A stretch of 64,000 bases of DNA from an uncultured Sphingomonadaceae bacterium. GTDB lineage: Bacteria > Pseudomonadota > Alphaproteobacteria > Sphingomonadales > Sphingomonadaceae. Below the pieces are notes generated by a model that was not told the origin of the DNA, made no database searches, and saw only the letters and a program-made list of their open reading frames with translations. This document shows positions 19,963-29,148 of this stretch, one piece after another. The stretch spans positions 127,501 through 191,500 of the forward strand of contig CANLCX010000001.1 of assembly GCA_947489315.1 (NCBI GenBank), given 5' to 3'. Position numbers and translations under genes: made by a program. Position 1 is the stretch's first letter. The number at the start of each line of letters is the position of its first letter.

Positions 19963-21527
19963 TGCGCCGTGATCATCTAGCAAACGCCGTTACTCGTGCC
20001 CCGGACTTGATCCGGGGTCCATCTCCTGCTGTTGCGTCTGGACGCAAGCTGTGGAGATGGGCACCTGCCTTGGCAGGTGCACTGGCATTTTCAACGCCAG
20101 CGATGGCGGCTTCGGGCGAAGCGGTCAATCCATGGGTTGCCGTGGCCTATCTGATCTCTGGCATATTGTTCATTCTCGCTCTACGCGGCCTGTCATCACC
20201 GGAAACCAGCCGCGCGGGTAACCGCTATGGCATGATCGGTATGTTGATCGCCGTGGTCACCACATTGATCACCCATGATATTGCCAGCCTGCCGGAAATC
20301 GGTGTGGCGATTGCCATTGGTGGCGGTTTCGGGTTCATTGTCGCGCGCAAGATCGCGATGACCGACATGCCCCAACTGGTGGCCGGTTTTCATAGCCTTG
20401 TCGGTATGGCCGCAGTGCTGGTTGGCGTCGCTGCCTATCTCAATCCCGGTGCCTTTGGCATATTGGATAGTGCAGGCGAGCTATTGGTCGTCAGCCGCAT
20501 CGAACTCGGCCTGGGTGTTGCCATTGGCGCGATTACCTTCTCCGGTTCGGTTATCGCCTTCCTGAAACTCAACGGCAATATGTCGGGTGCACCGATCATG
20601 TTGCCAGGGCGCCACGTTATCAATCTTGGCGTGCTGTCGGGTATCATTGGCCTGACCGCTTATTTTGCGATCCTGCCAACGGCGGAAACAGCGATGGTCT
20701 TCTGGATCATCTTGGCGCTGGCCTTTATCATCGGCTTCCTGCTGATCATTCCGATTGGCGGCGCGGATATGCCGGTCGTTGTGTCGATGCTGAACAGCTA
20801 TTCCGGCTGGGCCGCAGCGGCAATGGGCTTTACGCTGGGTAATACCGCGATGATCATTACCGGCGCGCTGGTCGGCTCGTCCGGTGCGATCCTCTCTTAC
20901 ATCATGTGTAAGGCGATGAACCGCAGCTTCATCAGCGTGATTGCCGGCGGCTTTGGTGCGGACAGCAGCGGATCATCAGACGGAGCTGAAAAAATCGACC
21001 GTCCGTGGAAACGCGGCAGTGCGGAAGATGCGGCCTATATGATGAAGCAAGCGGAGAATATCATCATCATTCCCGGCTATGGCATGGCGGTGGCACAGGC
21101 CCAGCATGCTTTGCGGGAAATGGGCGATATGCTCAAAGAAGAGGGCGTGAACGTCAAATATGCCATTCACCCGGTCGCAGGCCGGATGCCGGGCCATATG
21201 AATGTGCTGCTGGCCGAAGCCAATGTACCTTATGATGAGGTGTTCGAGCTGGAGGATATTAACAGTGAATTTGCGCAGGCCGATGTGGCGTTCATCATCG
21301 GCGCCAATGATGTGGTGAACCCGGCGGCAAAGACCGACAAGGGCTCCCCCATTTATGGCATGCCCGTATTCGATGTTGAAAAAGCCAAGACCATCTTCTT
21401 TATCAAACGCTCGATGGGCGGTGTCGGCTATGCTGGCGTCGACAATGAAGTTTTCTATATGGACCAGACGATGATGCTACTGTCCGATGCAAAGAAAATG
21501 TGCGAGGACATTGTTAAGGCGCTCTAG
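19962..21527 (+). CDS. pntB: NAD(P) transhydrogenase subunit beta, with repeat-derived N-terminal extension
   Basis: 521 aa from the ATG at 19962. Residues from ~56 on (NPWVAVAYLISGILFILALRGLSSP...) are a standard PntB: about nine membrane helices, then the NADP-binding dIII domain with GYGMAVAQAQ, HPVAGRMPGHMNVLLAEA and IGANDVVNPAA. Residues ~11-40 are encoded by a palindromic repeat read in frame; residues ~31-50 (WAPALAGALAFSTPAMA) look like a signal sequence. Homologues normally start near NPW, so the first ~55 residues are extra. Whether they are cleaved or an internal start is used cannot be told. Confidence 0.93.
   Translation: MRRDHLANAVTRAPDLIRGPSPAVASGRKLWRWAPALAGALAFSTPAMAASGEAVNPWVAVAYLISGILFILALRGLSSPETSRAGNRYGMIGMLIAVVTTLITHDIASLPEIGVAIAIGGGFGFIVARKIAMTDMPQLVAGFHSLVGMAAVLVGVAAYLNPGAFGILDSAGELLVVSRIELGLGVAIGAITFSGSVIAFLKLNGNMSGAPIMLPGRHVINLGVLSGIIGLTAYFAILPTAETAMVFWIILALAFIIGFLLIIPIGGADMPVVVSMLNSYSGWAAAAMGFTLGNTAMIITGALVGSSGAILSYIMCKAMNRSFISVIAGGFGADSSGSSDGAEKIDRPWKRGSAEDAAYMMKQAENIIIIPGYGMAVAQAQHALREMGDMLKEEGVNVKYAIHPVAGRMPGHMNVLLAEANVPYDEVFELEDINSEFAQADVAFIIGANDVVNPAAKTDKGSPIYGMPVFDVEKAKTIFFIKRSMGGVGYAGVDNEVFYMDQTMMLLSDAKKMCEDIVKAL
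19996..20080. repeat. Palindromic mosaic repeat inside pntB
   Basis: Three nested hairpins in 85 nt: CCCCGGA...TCCGGGG (19999-20017), CCATCTCC...GGAGATGG (20019-20026 with 20053-20060, enclosing TGCGTC/GACGCA), and GCACCTGCC/GGCAGGTGC (20061-20080). The segment with ggacttgatccgggg is the same kind of 'cttgatccggg' palindrome seen at 50049-50069. It contains no stop in the pntB frame. Confidence 0.85.
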
Positions 21528-21574
21528 GATATCCCATTCCTGGCAAGCGTATAACTTTATCAGGGATGCAATCT

Positions 21575-22270
21575 ATGCGGAAAATTGGCCTGATTGGCGG
21601 AATGTCCTGGGTTTCCACGGAATCCTATTATCGCCGGATCAATAAAGAGGTGCAGCGCAAGCTGGGCGGCTTTGCCAGCGCGCATCTGTTGATGGAAAGC
21701 GTCAATTTCAACGATTATGCGCGTCTGCAGTCGGATGACGATTGGGATGCCGCAGCAGGCCTGATGACGCGGTCTGCCAAGCGGCTGGAGCAATCCGGCG
21801 CGACCGCCATATTGATCTGCTCCAACGCCATGCATAAAGTCTATGAACAGGTTGCCCCTGAAGTGGGTGTGCCGATCCTGCATATCGCCGATATCGTGGG
21901 CGATAAAATGATCGCTGAGGGCAGGAAAACCGCGACATTGATCGGCACGCGCAATGTGATGACCGAGGGTTTCTATCGCAAGCGTCTGGTGGGTAAGGGC
22001 ATCACTCTGACCCCGCCGAATGAAGACCGGGTTGGGGAGATAGACCGGATCATCTACGAAGAATTGATGTTTAGTAAGGTCACCCGGGATTCAGAGCGCA
22101 CCCTGAAAACCTTCATCACCGACATTGCCAAGCAAGAGGTTGATGCGGTTGTCCTGGCATCAACGGAATTGGCGATGATCGTCGATGCGAAAGCGAATAT
22201 ACTGCCCATTTATGACAGCACGGAAATCCATGCCGATGCGGCGGTCGACTGGATTTTGGCCGACGCCTAG
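21575..22270 (+). CDS. Aspartate/glutamate racemase family protein (YgeA/RacX-like)
   Basis: 231 aa from ATG 21575, where the start MRKIGLIGGMSW aligns with YgeA-type racemases (an ATG at 21566 is in frame). These PLP-independent enzymes use two cysteines to invert the alpha carbon. The first is present (ILICSNAMHK, Cys82). The second motif, normally GCTE, reads ASTE here, with Ser196 in place of the catalytic Cys. Length and all other motifs fit the family (GTRNVMTEGFYRKRL, DRIIYEEL, LPIYDSTEIHA). The altered site may change specificity or make it a non-racemising enzyme. Confidence 0.85.
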   Translation: MRKIGLIGGMSWVSTESYYRRINKEVQRKLGGFASAHLLMESVNFNDYARLQSDDDWDAAAGLMTRSAKRLEQSGATAILICSNAMHKVYEQVAPEVGVPILHIADIVGDKMIAEGRKTATLIGTRNVMTEGFYRKRLVGKGITLTPPNEDRVGEIDRIIYEELMFSKVTRDSERTLKTFITDIAKQEVDAVVLASTELAMIVDAKANILPIYDSTEIHADAAVDWILADA

Positions 22271-22695
22271 TTGTATGGGGCCGTTATTATAGAAAAACTA
22301 TATATTTTAGATGGTTAAATCGTTTGTCCTGTTGGACAACGATGGACAGTTTATACGCTTTCTACACAGAATAGCCTAAAAATTTCCTCGGATTTCGGGC
22401 CCGACAAATGGGCCGGAACGCCGGATGAATATCGACAACTGAGAAAGAGCAAAACGAAAATATCACAACCCGATCCGTGTAGGAAAGCGCTTTTTCGAGC
22501 GTTTGCAATATCCCGAAAACGGACGTCAGGAGTTTATGATAGCTCGAGCCGTAGAGGTCTGTAAACCAATGCTCCCCTGACTTACTGTTGGTCGGCAATG
22601 CAAATATCTGCGGCCAGCCAAACTATCTAAAACATATAATGGTCATCCAGCGACCCTTGCGTTACCAATATTCGCTCTGTCACTTAATATCTCCG
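22271..22695. other. Intergenic region with a decayed palindrome
   Basis: About 425 nt without a convincing gene. A half-degenerate copy of the GTCCGC repeat lies at about 22503-22524 (gcaatatcccgaaaacggac). No clear promoter for the oxygenase was identified. A minus-strand 78-codon frame (22362-22598) is rejected because it shows no homology and no ribosome site. Confidence 0.4.
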
Positions 22696-23874
22696 ATGAA
22701 AGCAAAGGCTATGGCGACGCAGGAAGTTTTCAAACATGATGAAAGTCGCAGTTCGGCTGCGTTGATGTCAGACCAAGACATAATTGCGCGGATATTTGAT
22801 CATATCGACAACAAAACCACCGATGTTGGCCAATCCAGCTGGAAGGAGCCGACAAAAAACTATCAATCTGCCGAGCGACTTGATGCAGAGTTGGCATTGT
22901 TACGTAAACGTTGGGTCGTCTTTTGCCCTTCTGCGGCATTGCCCAAATCAGGCGACTATATCGCGAGGGATACAGCTGGAATCCCATTAGTCGTAGTCAG
23001 GGGAAGCGACGGAAAAGTGAGAGCTTTTCGCAACGCATGCCGGCATCGCGGCGTCCAGGTTGCCACTGGTCAGGGTTGCGCCAACATGTTTGTATGCCCC
23101 TATCATGGTTGGTCCTATGGCAATGATGGTGCACTTCGCAGCGTGCCCCATAAGGAAGGGTTTCCTGACCTGAACAAGGAAAATCGCGGCCTGGTTTCTG
23201 TAGATTGTTTGGAAAAAAATGGACTGGTGTTCATAAAGCAAGACCCGAGCACCAATGGCGTCAAAGATGAGACCGATTTGCCCGATTTAATCCCGGACGG
23301 ATGTCGCGTCATCAAATCGGAAACATTTGAAATTGAGGCGAATTGGAAGCTTCATCTGGAGAGCGCTTTAGAAGGCTACCATATCCGTTCAACCCACCAG
23401 ACAACTTTCTTTCCGGTTCAATATGACAATTTAACGGTAGTTGAATCATTTGATCACAACAGCCGAATTGCTTTTCCCTATCAAGCCATTGAAGGATTAC
23501 GGGATAAACCAAAATCAGCTTGGTCAACCAACGGCAGGATAACTTTTGTTTATCACCTCTTTCCCAACATCATTATTTCAACCTTCCCAGATTGCATGCA
23601 AGTTGTAATCTTGGAACCACTCGGGCTTGAATTGACGCGCCAGCATATGTTTCTGTTGTCCGATTGCGCGGAAGAGGGAAAAAAACTGGACGCTATTTTA
23701 GAAGGACAGGAATTTGCCAAAGCAGGCGCTATGGAAGATCGCGAGGTGGTTCTTGGCGCACAGCGCGGCTTAAAAAGCGGTGCAAATGAATTTCTGGAAT
23801 TTGGTTTGTTTGAAAGCGCCATTGGCCGATTTCACGCGGCACTAACTGGAGAGCTAGCGAACTCAGCCTCATAA
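22696..23874 (+). CDS. Rieske non-heme iron oxygenase, large subunit type
   Basis: 392 aa from ATG 22696; ATG 22711 (MATQEVFKH) is an equally possible start, and longer versions are less likely. The N-terminal Rieske [2Fe-2S] domain has CRHRGVQVA and CPYHGWSY (CxH...CxxH). The catalytic domain has the iron-binding His pair in ALEGYHIRSTHQT. This matches aromatic-ring-hydroxylating or demethylating oxygenases (COG4638). No ferredoxin, reductase or small subunit is nearby, so the substrate and electron donor are unknown. Confidence 0.88.
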   Translation: MKAKAMATQEVFKHDESRSSAALMSDQDIIARIFDHIDNKTTDVGQSSWKEPTKNYQSAERLDAELALLRKRWVVFCPSAALPKSGDYIARDTAGIPLVVVRGSDGKVRAFRNACRHRGVQVATGQGCANMFVCPYHGWSYGNDGALRSVPHKEGFPDLNKENRGLVSVDCLEKNGLVFIKQDPSTNGVKDETDLPDLIPDGCRVIKSETFEIEANWKLHLESALEGYHIRSTHQTTFFPVQYDNLTVVESFDHNSRIAFPYQAIEGLRDKPKSAWSTNGRITFVYHLFPNIIISTFPDCMQVVILEPLGLELTRQHMFLLSDCAEEGKKLDAILEGQEFAKAGAMEDREVVLGAQRGLKSGANEFLEFGLFESAIGRFHAALTGELANSAS

Positions 23875-23914
23875 CAAGGCTGAAATTCTTCACCCAATTC
23901 CAAGTGTGATCTGT

Positions 23915-23938
23915 GTCCGCAATATCCCGAAAGCGGAC
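23915..23938. repeat. GTCCGC/GCGGAC palindrome (type 2 loop)
   Basis: GTCCGC (23915-23920) and GCGGAC (23933-23938) around a loop reading aatatcccgaaa. It is one of the dispersed copies and lies 2 nt before the end of the 774-aa gene. Confidence 0.85.
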
Positions 23939-23939
23939 A

Positions 23940-26264
23940 TTAGCTAACAGTGAAATCCGGCAATATATTTTCCAGCGCTTCGAAGAAGATACGGTCCCAC
24001 TCTGTGATATCTGACCCAAGGCATTTTTTGAGGTGAAAGAGGTCGTTCCAATTCAACCTCTCGCTTTCAACTTCTGGTTCATAAACACTGACCACTCTTC
24101 TGGCGATTTCGATTGGATCTTTTCCAGAAAGGGCTTTAGCCAGCCCAAAATCACGCCATACTCTCGTCGGGTCGTCATATGTATTGTAGAAATTGAACAA
24201 GATCACCCAAAATCCAAAATCCAGCATTTCTTCAGTCCAGCCATGCGCTTTAATCAGTGCGGGAATAATCTCACTCGGGAAATAATATTCGTGTCCCCCA
24301 TCCATCAACTGGCCAAATTGTTGGATTAAAGGAAGTGAAGAATGGTCTAGCTGCGCCAGCCTCAATACAGCATGTCCGAACAAACACTCGCCTTTGTCAG
24401 AGAAGCTATACACTGTTTCCTTGCCAAATTTACTTACGGCCACAAAGCGTTCAATCAAACTCTTCAAAGCCGGCAGCGCCCAGTCACGATCCCTGTCTGC
24501 AACGCTATCAAAAAATTCTTGTTCCGAGATGGAAGTGCCACCCAACTCGAATGAGATATTAATTTGATGATCACAGGCCCTGTTAGGAAAGTCTCTATCC
24601 ATAATCTGTATTAGGCTGTTGATTGCTTCAAGACGATGCGTACATTCCATTGATGTGAGGGGTATTCGAATAGTGCTCCTGTCTTTGCGGATTTTTCTAA
24701 CTTTTCTCGTGTATTTGTCTTTGTCAAAGGCGCTTTTGGGTATGGCATCCAACCCTGCTTCCCAGCCGTCGTCAGCGATAGAAATCATCAACGGCTCGAA
24801 CCGATCTATTGAGTTAACACCTTCGTAAATCATCGTTCCAGTAGTTTGACCTTCCCTTTTTGCAGTTGCTGGAACGTCAGGCATCACAGCAGTTAGTCTT
24901 CGATCGGTTCCTATTTCTATTCGATGTGGTTGGTTGACCCATGGTATGACCATGCCAGTCTTGAAACCCATTCGTTCACTCCAAAGTCGTGGCGATACAT
25001 GGCCATCAATACCGACGCAGATTAGAAACCCGCTTCGGTCCATCCAAAATGCTTTGCCATCGGTTTGCCAGCCTCGAATATTACTGAAACCAGAGTCGTA
25101 GAAATCATTGAGGTTCTTGCTGATTCCATTCCAGAGATCGTCGTTTGCCTCAACTTGTGTTCCAAAGTCCTCGCGGCTTGGAAAAGGATCATTGCCAGAG
25201 TGATCCGCTGCTTTAAAGCCCAGCGCAATCAACGACCACAGACGATCACGTTCAGGAGCTGACATTAGCATTTCCCTAGTTGCAAGATTTGGCGTATTTT
25301 CTTGCACCAAAACCTCATTCGTTTTGCGACCGAATATTTTTCCTCTGATATTGGACAATCGGGTGATCGTATTATCGTCACCTTGAGGCCTGTCCTCGGC
25401 AATACGCTTGCGAATTGAAGACATAGTATTTGTTGCGTCTGGCAGTTCTTCAGCCTTCAACCAGGCAACGACAATCCGTTTTTCAAATTTCAACGGAAAT
25501 GCCGTCCACATTTGCAGGGTTAAGCCATAATATCTTCGCTCCGGCTGGCCTGGACCGGCACTACGTTTTTCAATTGGCAGGCTGCTATGGTCCTGGCGAA
25601 ACCAATATTTACCGTCTGGGCTATGAGTCAACCAATTGATGGTTCGATAGCCCGCCGGTATTTTAGGCATTTCAATAAAGCTCTCTTCCGATTTGAGATC
25701 GGAAGGATCAAACCTTGTCATTAGCGACACAGCCTTTTCATCACGCCTGCCGAAGGTCGCAAGTAAAAGTGCTCCATCGGGCATGATTACAGCGGAGTTT
25801 ATTATTCCATTGAATGTCGGGCCATCACGGTCGCAAAGGATAGTTCCCGTCACGGTCTCTAACTTATATATTCTCGAAGGCTTGGGTTTATCATCCGACT
25901 TGGACGAGGGACAGATTAGATAGATAAACTGACCATCCAGGCCAGCGACTGCCAAAGAGTCTCGGGGGCTAATATTATCTAATTCGAGTCTGAACTTCTC
26001 AGTTTTCTGAAGAATATCGTATACCCGAAAGGTTCTGTCAGATGCGATTTGCCATAACCAATCACCATCAGCATTAATAATCCCAGATCGCCCAATGCCT
26101 TCAAAGATCCAATCTTTTCCATCTGGATAACCAGTAACCACCGTAAATCCGTCAACAGCTTGAAACTTGTACACCCGAGATTCCCTTAGTGATTTAATTG
26201 GAGCAAGACGAATAGCGCAATTTGGATAATAATTTGCAAACTCTAACCAGCTTGCAATCATCAA
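23940..26264 (-). CDS. Unknown 774-residue protein
   Basis: No family recognised. The first ~200 residues have repeated short strands with patterns such as DGDWLWQIASD, GQFIYLIC, GALLLATFG and SPDGKYWF, which look like a beta-propeller. The middle has several further propeller-like blades (TDGKAFWMDRSGFLICVGIDG). The last ~220 residues are helical (ALKSLIERFVAVSKF, WTEEMLDFGFWVILFNFYNTYDD). No signal peptide or membrane helix is seen, so it is probably cytoplasmic. The gene is more AT-rich than its neighbours and is bounded on both sides by copies of the same palindrome, which suggests transfer as a unit. No function is proposed. Confidence 0.7.
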   Translation of the reverse strand: MMIASWLEFANYYPNCAIRLAPIKSLRESRVYKFQAVDGFTVVTGYPDGKDWIFEGIGRSGIINADGDWLWQIASDRTFRVYDILQKTEKFRLELDNISPRDSLAVAGLDGQFIYLICPSSKSDDKPKPSRIYKLETVTGTILCDRDGPTFNGIINSAVIMPDGALLLATFGRRDEKAVSLMTRFDPSDLKSEESFIEMPKIPAGYRTINWLTHSPDGKYWFRQDHSSLPIEKRSAGPGQPERRYYGLTLQMWTAFPLKFEKRIVVAWLKAEELPDATNTMSSIRKRIAEDRPQGDDNTITRLSNIRGKIFGRKTNEVLVQENTPNLATREMLMSAPERDRLWSLIALGFKAADHSGNDPFPSREDFGTQVEANDDLWNGISKNLNDFYDSGFSNIRGWQTDGKAFWMDRSGFLICVGIDGHVSPRLWSERMGFKTGMVIPWVNQPHRIEIGTDRRLTAVMPDVPATAKREGQTTGTMIYEGVNSIDRFEPLMISIADDGWEAGLDAIPKSAFDKDKYTRKVRKIRKDRSTIRIPLTSMECTHRLEAINSLIQIMDRDFPNRACDHQINISFELGGTSISEQEFFDSVADRDRDWALPALKSLIERFVAVSKFGKETVYSFSDKGECLFGHAVLRLAQLDHSSLPLIQQFGQLMDGGHEYYFPSEIIPALIKAHGWTEEMLDFGFWVILFNFYNTYDDPTRVWRDFGLAKALSGKDPIEIARRVVSVYEPEVESERLNWNDLFHLKKCLGSDITEWDRIFFEALENILPDFTVS

Positions 26265-26300
26265 TAAAGTGCGATGAACCGGATATATTCAGTAAGTTTC

Positions 26301-26333
26301 TAGCGTCCGCTTTTGCGCCCAAAGCGGACACTA
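26301..26333. repeat. GTCCGC/GCGGAC palindrome (type 1 loop)
   Basis: GTCCGC (26305-26310) and GCGGAC (26324-26329) with the loop ttttgcgcccaaa and outer ctag matches. On the minus strand it reads ctagtgtccgctttgggcgc, the form targeted by the IS110-type element elsewhere in the window. Confidence 0.85.
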
Positions 26334-26479
26334 GCTTAGTCGTCCGAGAATCCCTTTTTTGGTTGCATCACGTGCGGAGCACAACCTGTCCTTGTACCTT
26401 TGTCTACTGACATCCCTGTCAATGCTCTTGGCAACGGCGTAAAATTGCGTCATTATCTGCCCAATTGGGAGAGAGAAAT

Positions 26480-27670
26480 ATGATCCGGACGTTACTAGCC
26501 GCTACCGCTTTGTGCTGCACCATGCCGGCATTTGCCAAGACGATCACCATCGAAGCTGGCGCAGACGCGCAGGAGCGGTTGCAGGAAGCGCTAATTCTGG
26601 CCGAGCCGGGTGATATTGTCGAACTGGGTATAGGGACATTCGAACTAACCGATGGCCTGTCGCTTGATGTTGATAGAGTGATCGTGCGCGGTGCCGGGAT
26701 GGATAAGAGCATCCTCAGCTTTGCCGGACAATTGGGTGCCGGAGAAGGCCTGCTGGTAACCTCTGACGATGTGGTTTTGCGCGATTTTGCGGTCGAGGAC
26801 AGCAAGGGCGACGGCATTAAATCCAAAGGCGCAGACCGGATTGTCTACCATGCGATCCGCGTGGAATGGACCGGCGGACCCAAGGCGACCAATGGCGCTT
26901 ATGGCATCTACCCGGTCGAGGGGAGCGACATATTGGTGCAGGACAGCGTGGTGCGCGGGGCCTCTGATGCCGGTATCTATGTGGGGCAGTCGAAAAATAT
27001 CATCGTCCGGCGCAACACCGCGATCGAAAATGTCGCAGGGATTGAGATAGAAAACAGCTTTGATGCCGAGGTCACCGAAAATCTCGTAACCGAAAATACC
27101 GGCGGCATATTGGTGTTCGACTTGCCGAACCTGCCGCAAATGGGCGGACATAATGTGCTGGTTGCGCGCAATGCGATCATCAACAATAATACCGACAATT
27201 TTGCGCCAGAGGGCAATATTGTCGCCAGCGTTCCGGCTGGTACAGGCGTAATGGTGATGGCCAACCGCAATGTACAAGTGGTCGAAAATGCCATGATCAA
27301 CAATGGCACGACCAACGTGATGGTGGTGGCCTATACGCAGAAATTTGACGATGCCAATTATGACCCAACGCCGCGCGACGTCTATATCGCCGATAATGTC
27401 TATGGCCGTGCTGGTTTCGCTCCTGATTTTGACGGCGGCAAGCAGCTGGCGGCGGCATTTGGCGGCGCGCTCCCCGCGATTGTTTATGATGGCCTCGGCA
27501 AAGGCCTTATCGTCAATGACGCGGTTGCGATCCTCAATCTTGGCCTGACAAAAGTCGGTCAGGCACCGACCGAAGCCAAGCCATCGCTCGACAAGCCAAG
27601 CGGTGCCGGAGAAGCCGTCGCATTGTCACCCATCGTCTTGCCTGCCTCAATGGAGGCAGCCCTGAAATAA
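26480..27670 (+). CDS. Parallel beta-helix repeat protein, secreted
   Basis: 396 aa from the ATG at 26480. It has a signal peptide (LLAATALCCTMPAFA, cleavage after AFA-K) followed by right-handed parallel beta-helix repeats across residues ~40-330 (e.g. DAGIYVGQSKNIIVRRNTAIENVAGIEIENSFDAEVTEN). It matches the family that is found paired with SO_2930-type diheme cytochromes (TIGR03805 with TIGR03806). Its stop and the start of that cytochrome overlap by one base (TAATG). The role is unknown; it probably acts in the periplasm or at the surface with its partner. Confidence 0.82.
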   Translation: MIRTLLAATALCCTMPAFAKTITIEAGADAQERLQEALILAEPGDIVELGIGTFELTDGLSLDVDRVIVRGAGMDKSILSFAGQLGAGEGLLVTSDDVVLRDFAVEDSKGDGIKSKGADRIVYHAIRVEWTGGPKATNGAYGIYPVEGSDILVQDSVVRGASDAGIYVGQSKNIIVRRNTAIENVAGIEIENSFDAEVTENLVTENTGGILVFDLPNLPQMGGHNVLVARNAIINNNTDNFAPEGNIVASVPAGTGVMVMANRNVQVVENAMINNGTTNVMVVAYTQKFDDANYDPTPRDVYIADNVYGRAGFAPDFDGGKQLAAAFGGALPAIVYDGLGKGLIVNDAVAILNLGLTKVGQAPTEAKPSLDKPSGAGEAVALSPIVLPASMEAALK

Positions 27671-28689
27671 TGCGCACCTTCCTCGCCGCCATTGCCCTCT
27701 GTGTTGCCGGTTTCGCGGTCAGCGCCGCGCCAACAAAGCGATTGGCGCCGGTGGCCGACGCGGTGATTATGGCGGATGGCATGCCGAAAAAGCTGTCGGA
27801 ATTTGGTTTCTTTACCGATGCTGCCGGGTGGAAACCCAATAAGGGGGTTGAGCTCTATCGGCTCAACAGCGCGCTGTTCACCGACTATGCCGAGAAATAT
27901 CGCTATATTTATGTTCCCGCAGGGCAGCAGGCCGTGGCCGATGGTGACGGCCGGCTGGAATTTCCGGTCGGCTCCGCGTTGATCAAAAGCTTTGGCTATA
28001 AGATTGATGGCAAGGACCGGCTGCTCGAAACCCGTCTGCTATTGCACCGCGCCGATGGCTGGATTGCCTTACCCTATGTCTGGAATGCCGAGCAGACCGA
28101 AGCGACATTAAAGGTGGCGGGAACTAGGCTTCCGGTGCGCTTTACCGATCCGTCGGGTACCGCGCGCGACATCAGCTATGCCGTGCCGAACAAAAACCAG
28201 TGCAAGGAATGTCATTCGCTTTCAAACGCCGTGGTGCCGATTGGGCCAAAAATGCGCAACCTGACGCATGATACGCTCGATATGCTGCTCAGCAACGCGA
28301 TGCTGGAACAGCCGAGCCGCGATCATCCGCCGATACCGGACTTTGGCAATACAGCCATGCCACTGGAAAACCGTGCGCGCGCCTATCTCGATATTAACTG
28401 CGCTCATTGCCACAACCGGCAAGGCTCGGCGAGCAATAGCGGCCTATTTCTGACTTATGAAGAAGAATCGCCCGTCCATCTGGGTGTTGGCAAACGTCCG
28501 GTCGCGGCTGGGCGTGGCAGCGGCGGTTTTGCCTTTGCGATTGCACCGGGCGAGCCGGACAAGAGTATCATGATGCACCGGCTCAAAAGCTTGGAGCCCG
28601 GCGTGGCGATGCCCGAGGTCGGCCGATCCTTGGTGCATGAAGAAGGTGCGGCGCTGCTGAGCGAATGGATTGCGGAGATGGATAAGTAA
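27670..28689 (+). CDS. SO_2930 family diheme c-type cytochrome
   Basis: 339 aa with a signal peptide (FLAAIALCVAGFAVSAAP). There are two heme attachment sites: CKECH (~residue 178) and CAHCH (~residue 243). The C-terminal part has FAIAPGEPDKSIMMHRLKSLEPGVAMPEVG, the usual distal Met/loop region. The family is defined by pairing with the preceding beta-helix protein. It is likely periplasmic and redox-active; donor and acceptor are unknown. Confidence 0.85.
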   Translation: MRTFLAAIALCVAGFAVSAAPTKRLAPVADAVIMADGMPKKLSEFGFFTDAAGWKPNKGVELYRLNSALFTDYAEKYRYIYVPAGQQAVADGDGRLEFPVGSALIKSFGYKIDGKDRLLETRLLLHRADGWIALPYVWNAEQTEATLKVAGTRLPVRFTDPSGTARDISYAVPNKNQCKECHSLSNAVVPIGPKMRNLTHDTLDMLLSNAMLEQPSRDHPPIPDFGNTAMPLENRARAYLDINCAHCHNRQGSASNSGLFLTYEEESPVHLGVGKRPVAAGRGSGGFAFAIAPGEPDKSIMMHRLKSLEPGVAMPEVGRSLVHEEGAALLSEWIAEMDK

Positions 28690-28708
28690 TTTCGGCCTTG
28701 GCAGAAAA

Positions 28709-29137
28709 CTATTTCGCCCGAGTCCAATTCTGACCCTGACAGAAGAAGGCAATACAGCCCTTCATCTTCAGTTTTGTCTGCGACGTTAGACTAACTTCTG
28801 AACGATAGGTTTTACCGCTTTTGGGATCATAAACTTTGCCGCGCCAGATTTTTCCATCCGGTTTAAACCCGGTCAGAATCGCGATGCCCAGAAGTTTGCG
28901 GTTACGCAGTTTCTTGTTGGGGTTATTAGTGTCTTTCTGGTTCACGCCATTGGGCGGCGTTACGAGATATTTGTGGATACGACCGCAGACCGTATCGCCG
29001 CATTTACTAATTTTCACAATCGCATCGCGGTCCTGGGTGACCCAGTTGCCATGAATCGAGTCAGCGGCCAGCGCCGGTGATGCCGCCATTAGGCCTGCAA
29101 TCAAAATGGTGGTTTTCGCGATCGGCAATTGATTCAT
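28709..29137 (-). CDS. DUF2147 domain protein, periplasmic
   Basis: 142 aa with a signal peptide (ILIAGLMAASPALA). The mature part fits DUF2147: IHGNWVTQDRDAIVKISKCGDTVCGRI, NRKLLGIAILTGFKPDGKIWRGKVYDPKSGKTYRSEV, and a C-terminal Cys pair. The fold is a small lipocalin-like barrel; function not established. It lies 12 nt after the MFS gene on the same strand, possibly cotranscribed. Confidence 0.85.
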   Translation of the reverse strand: MNQLPIAKTTILIAGLMAASPALAADSIHGNWVTQDRDAIVKISKCGDTVCGRIHKYLVTPPNGVNQKDTNNPNKKLRNRKLLGIAILTGFKPDGKIWRGKVYDPKSGKTYRSEVSLTSQTKLKMKGCIAFFCQGQNWTRAK

Positions 29138-29148
29138 GTGGGTCTATC

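Noticed and set aside
26645-27277. A 210-codon minus-strand frame opposite the beta-helix gene
   Set aside because: Antisense of a repeat-rich gene; no independent support.
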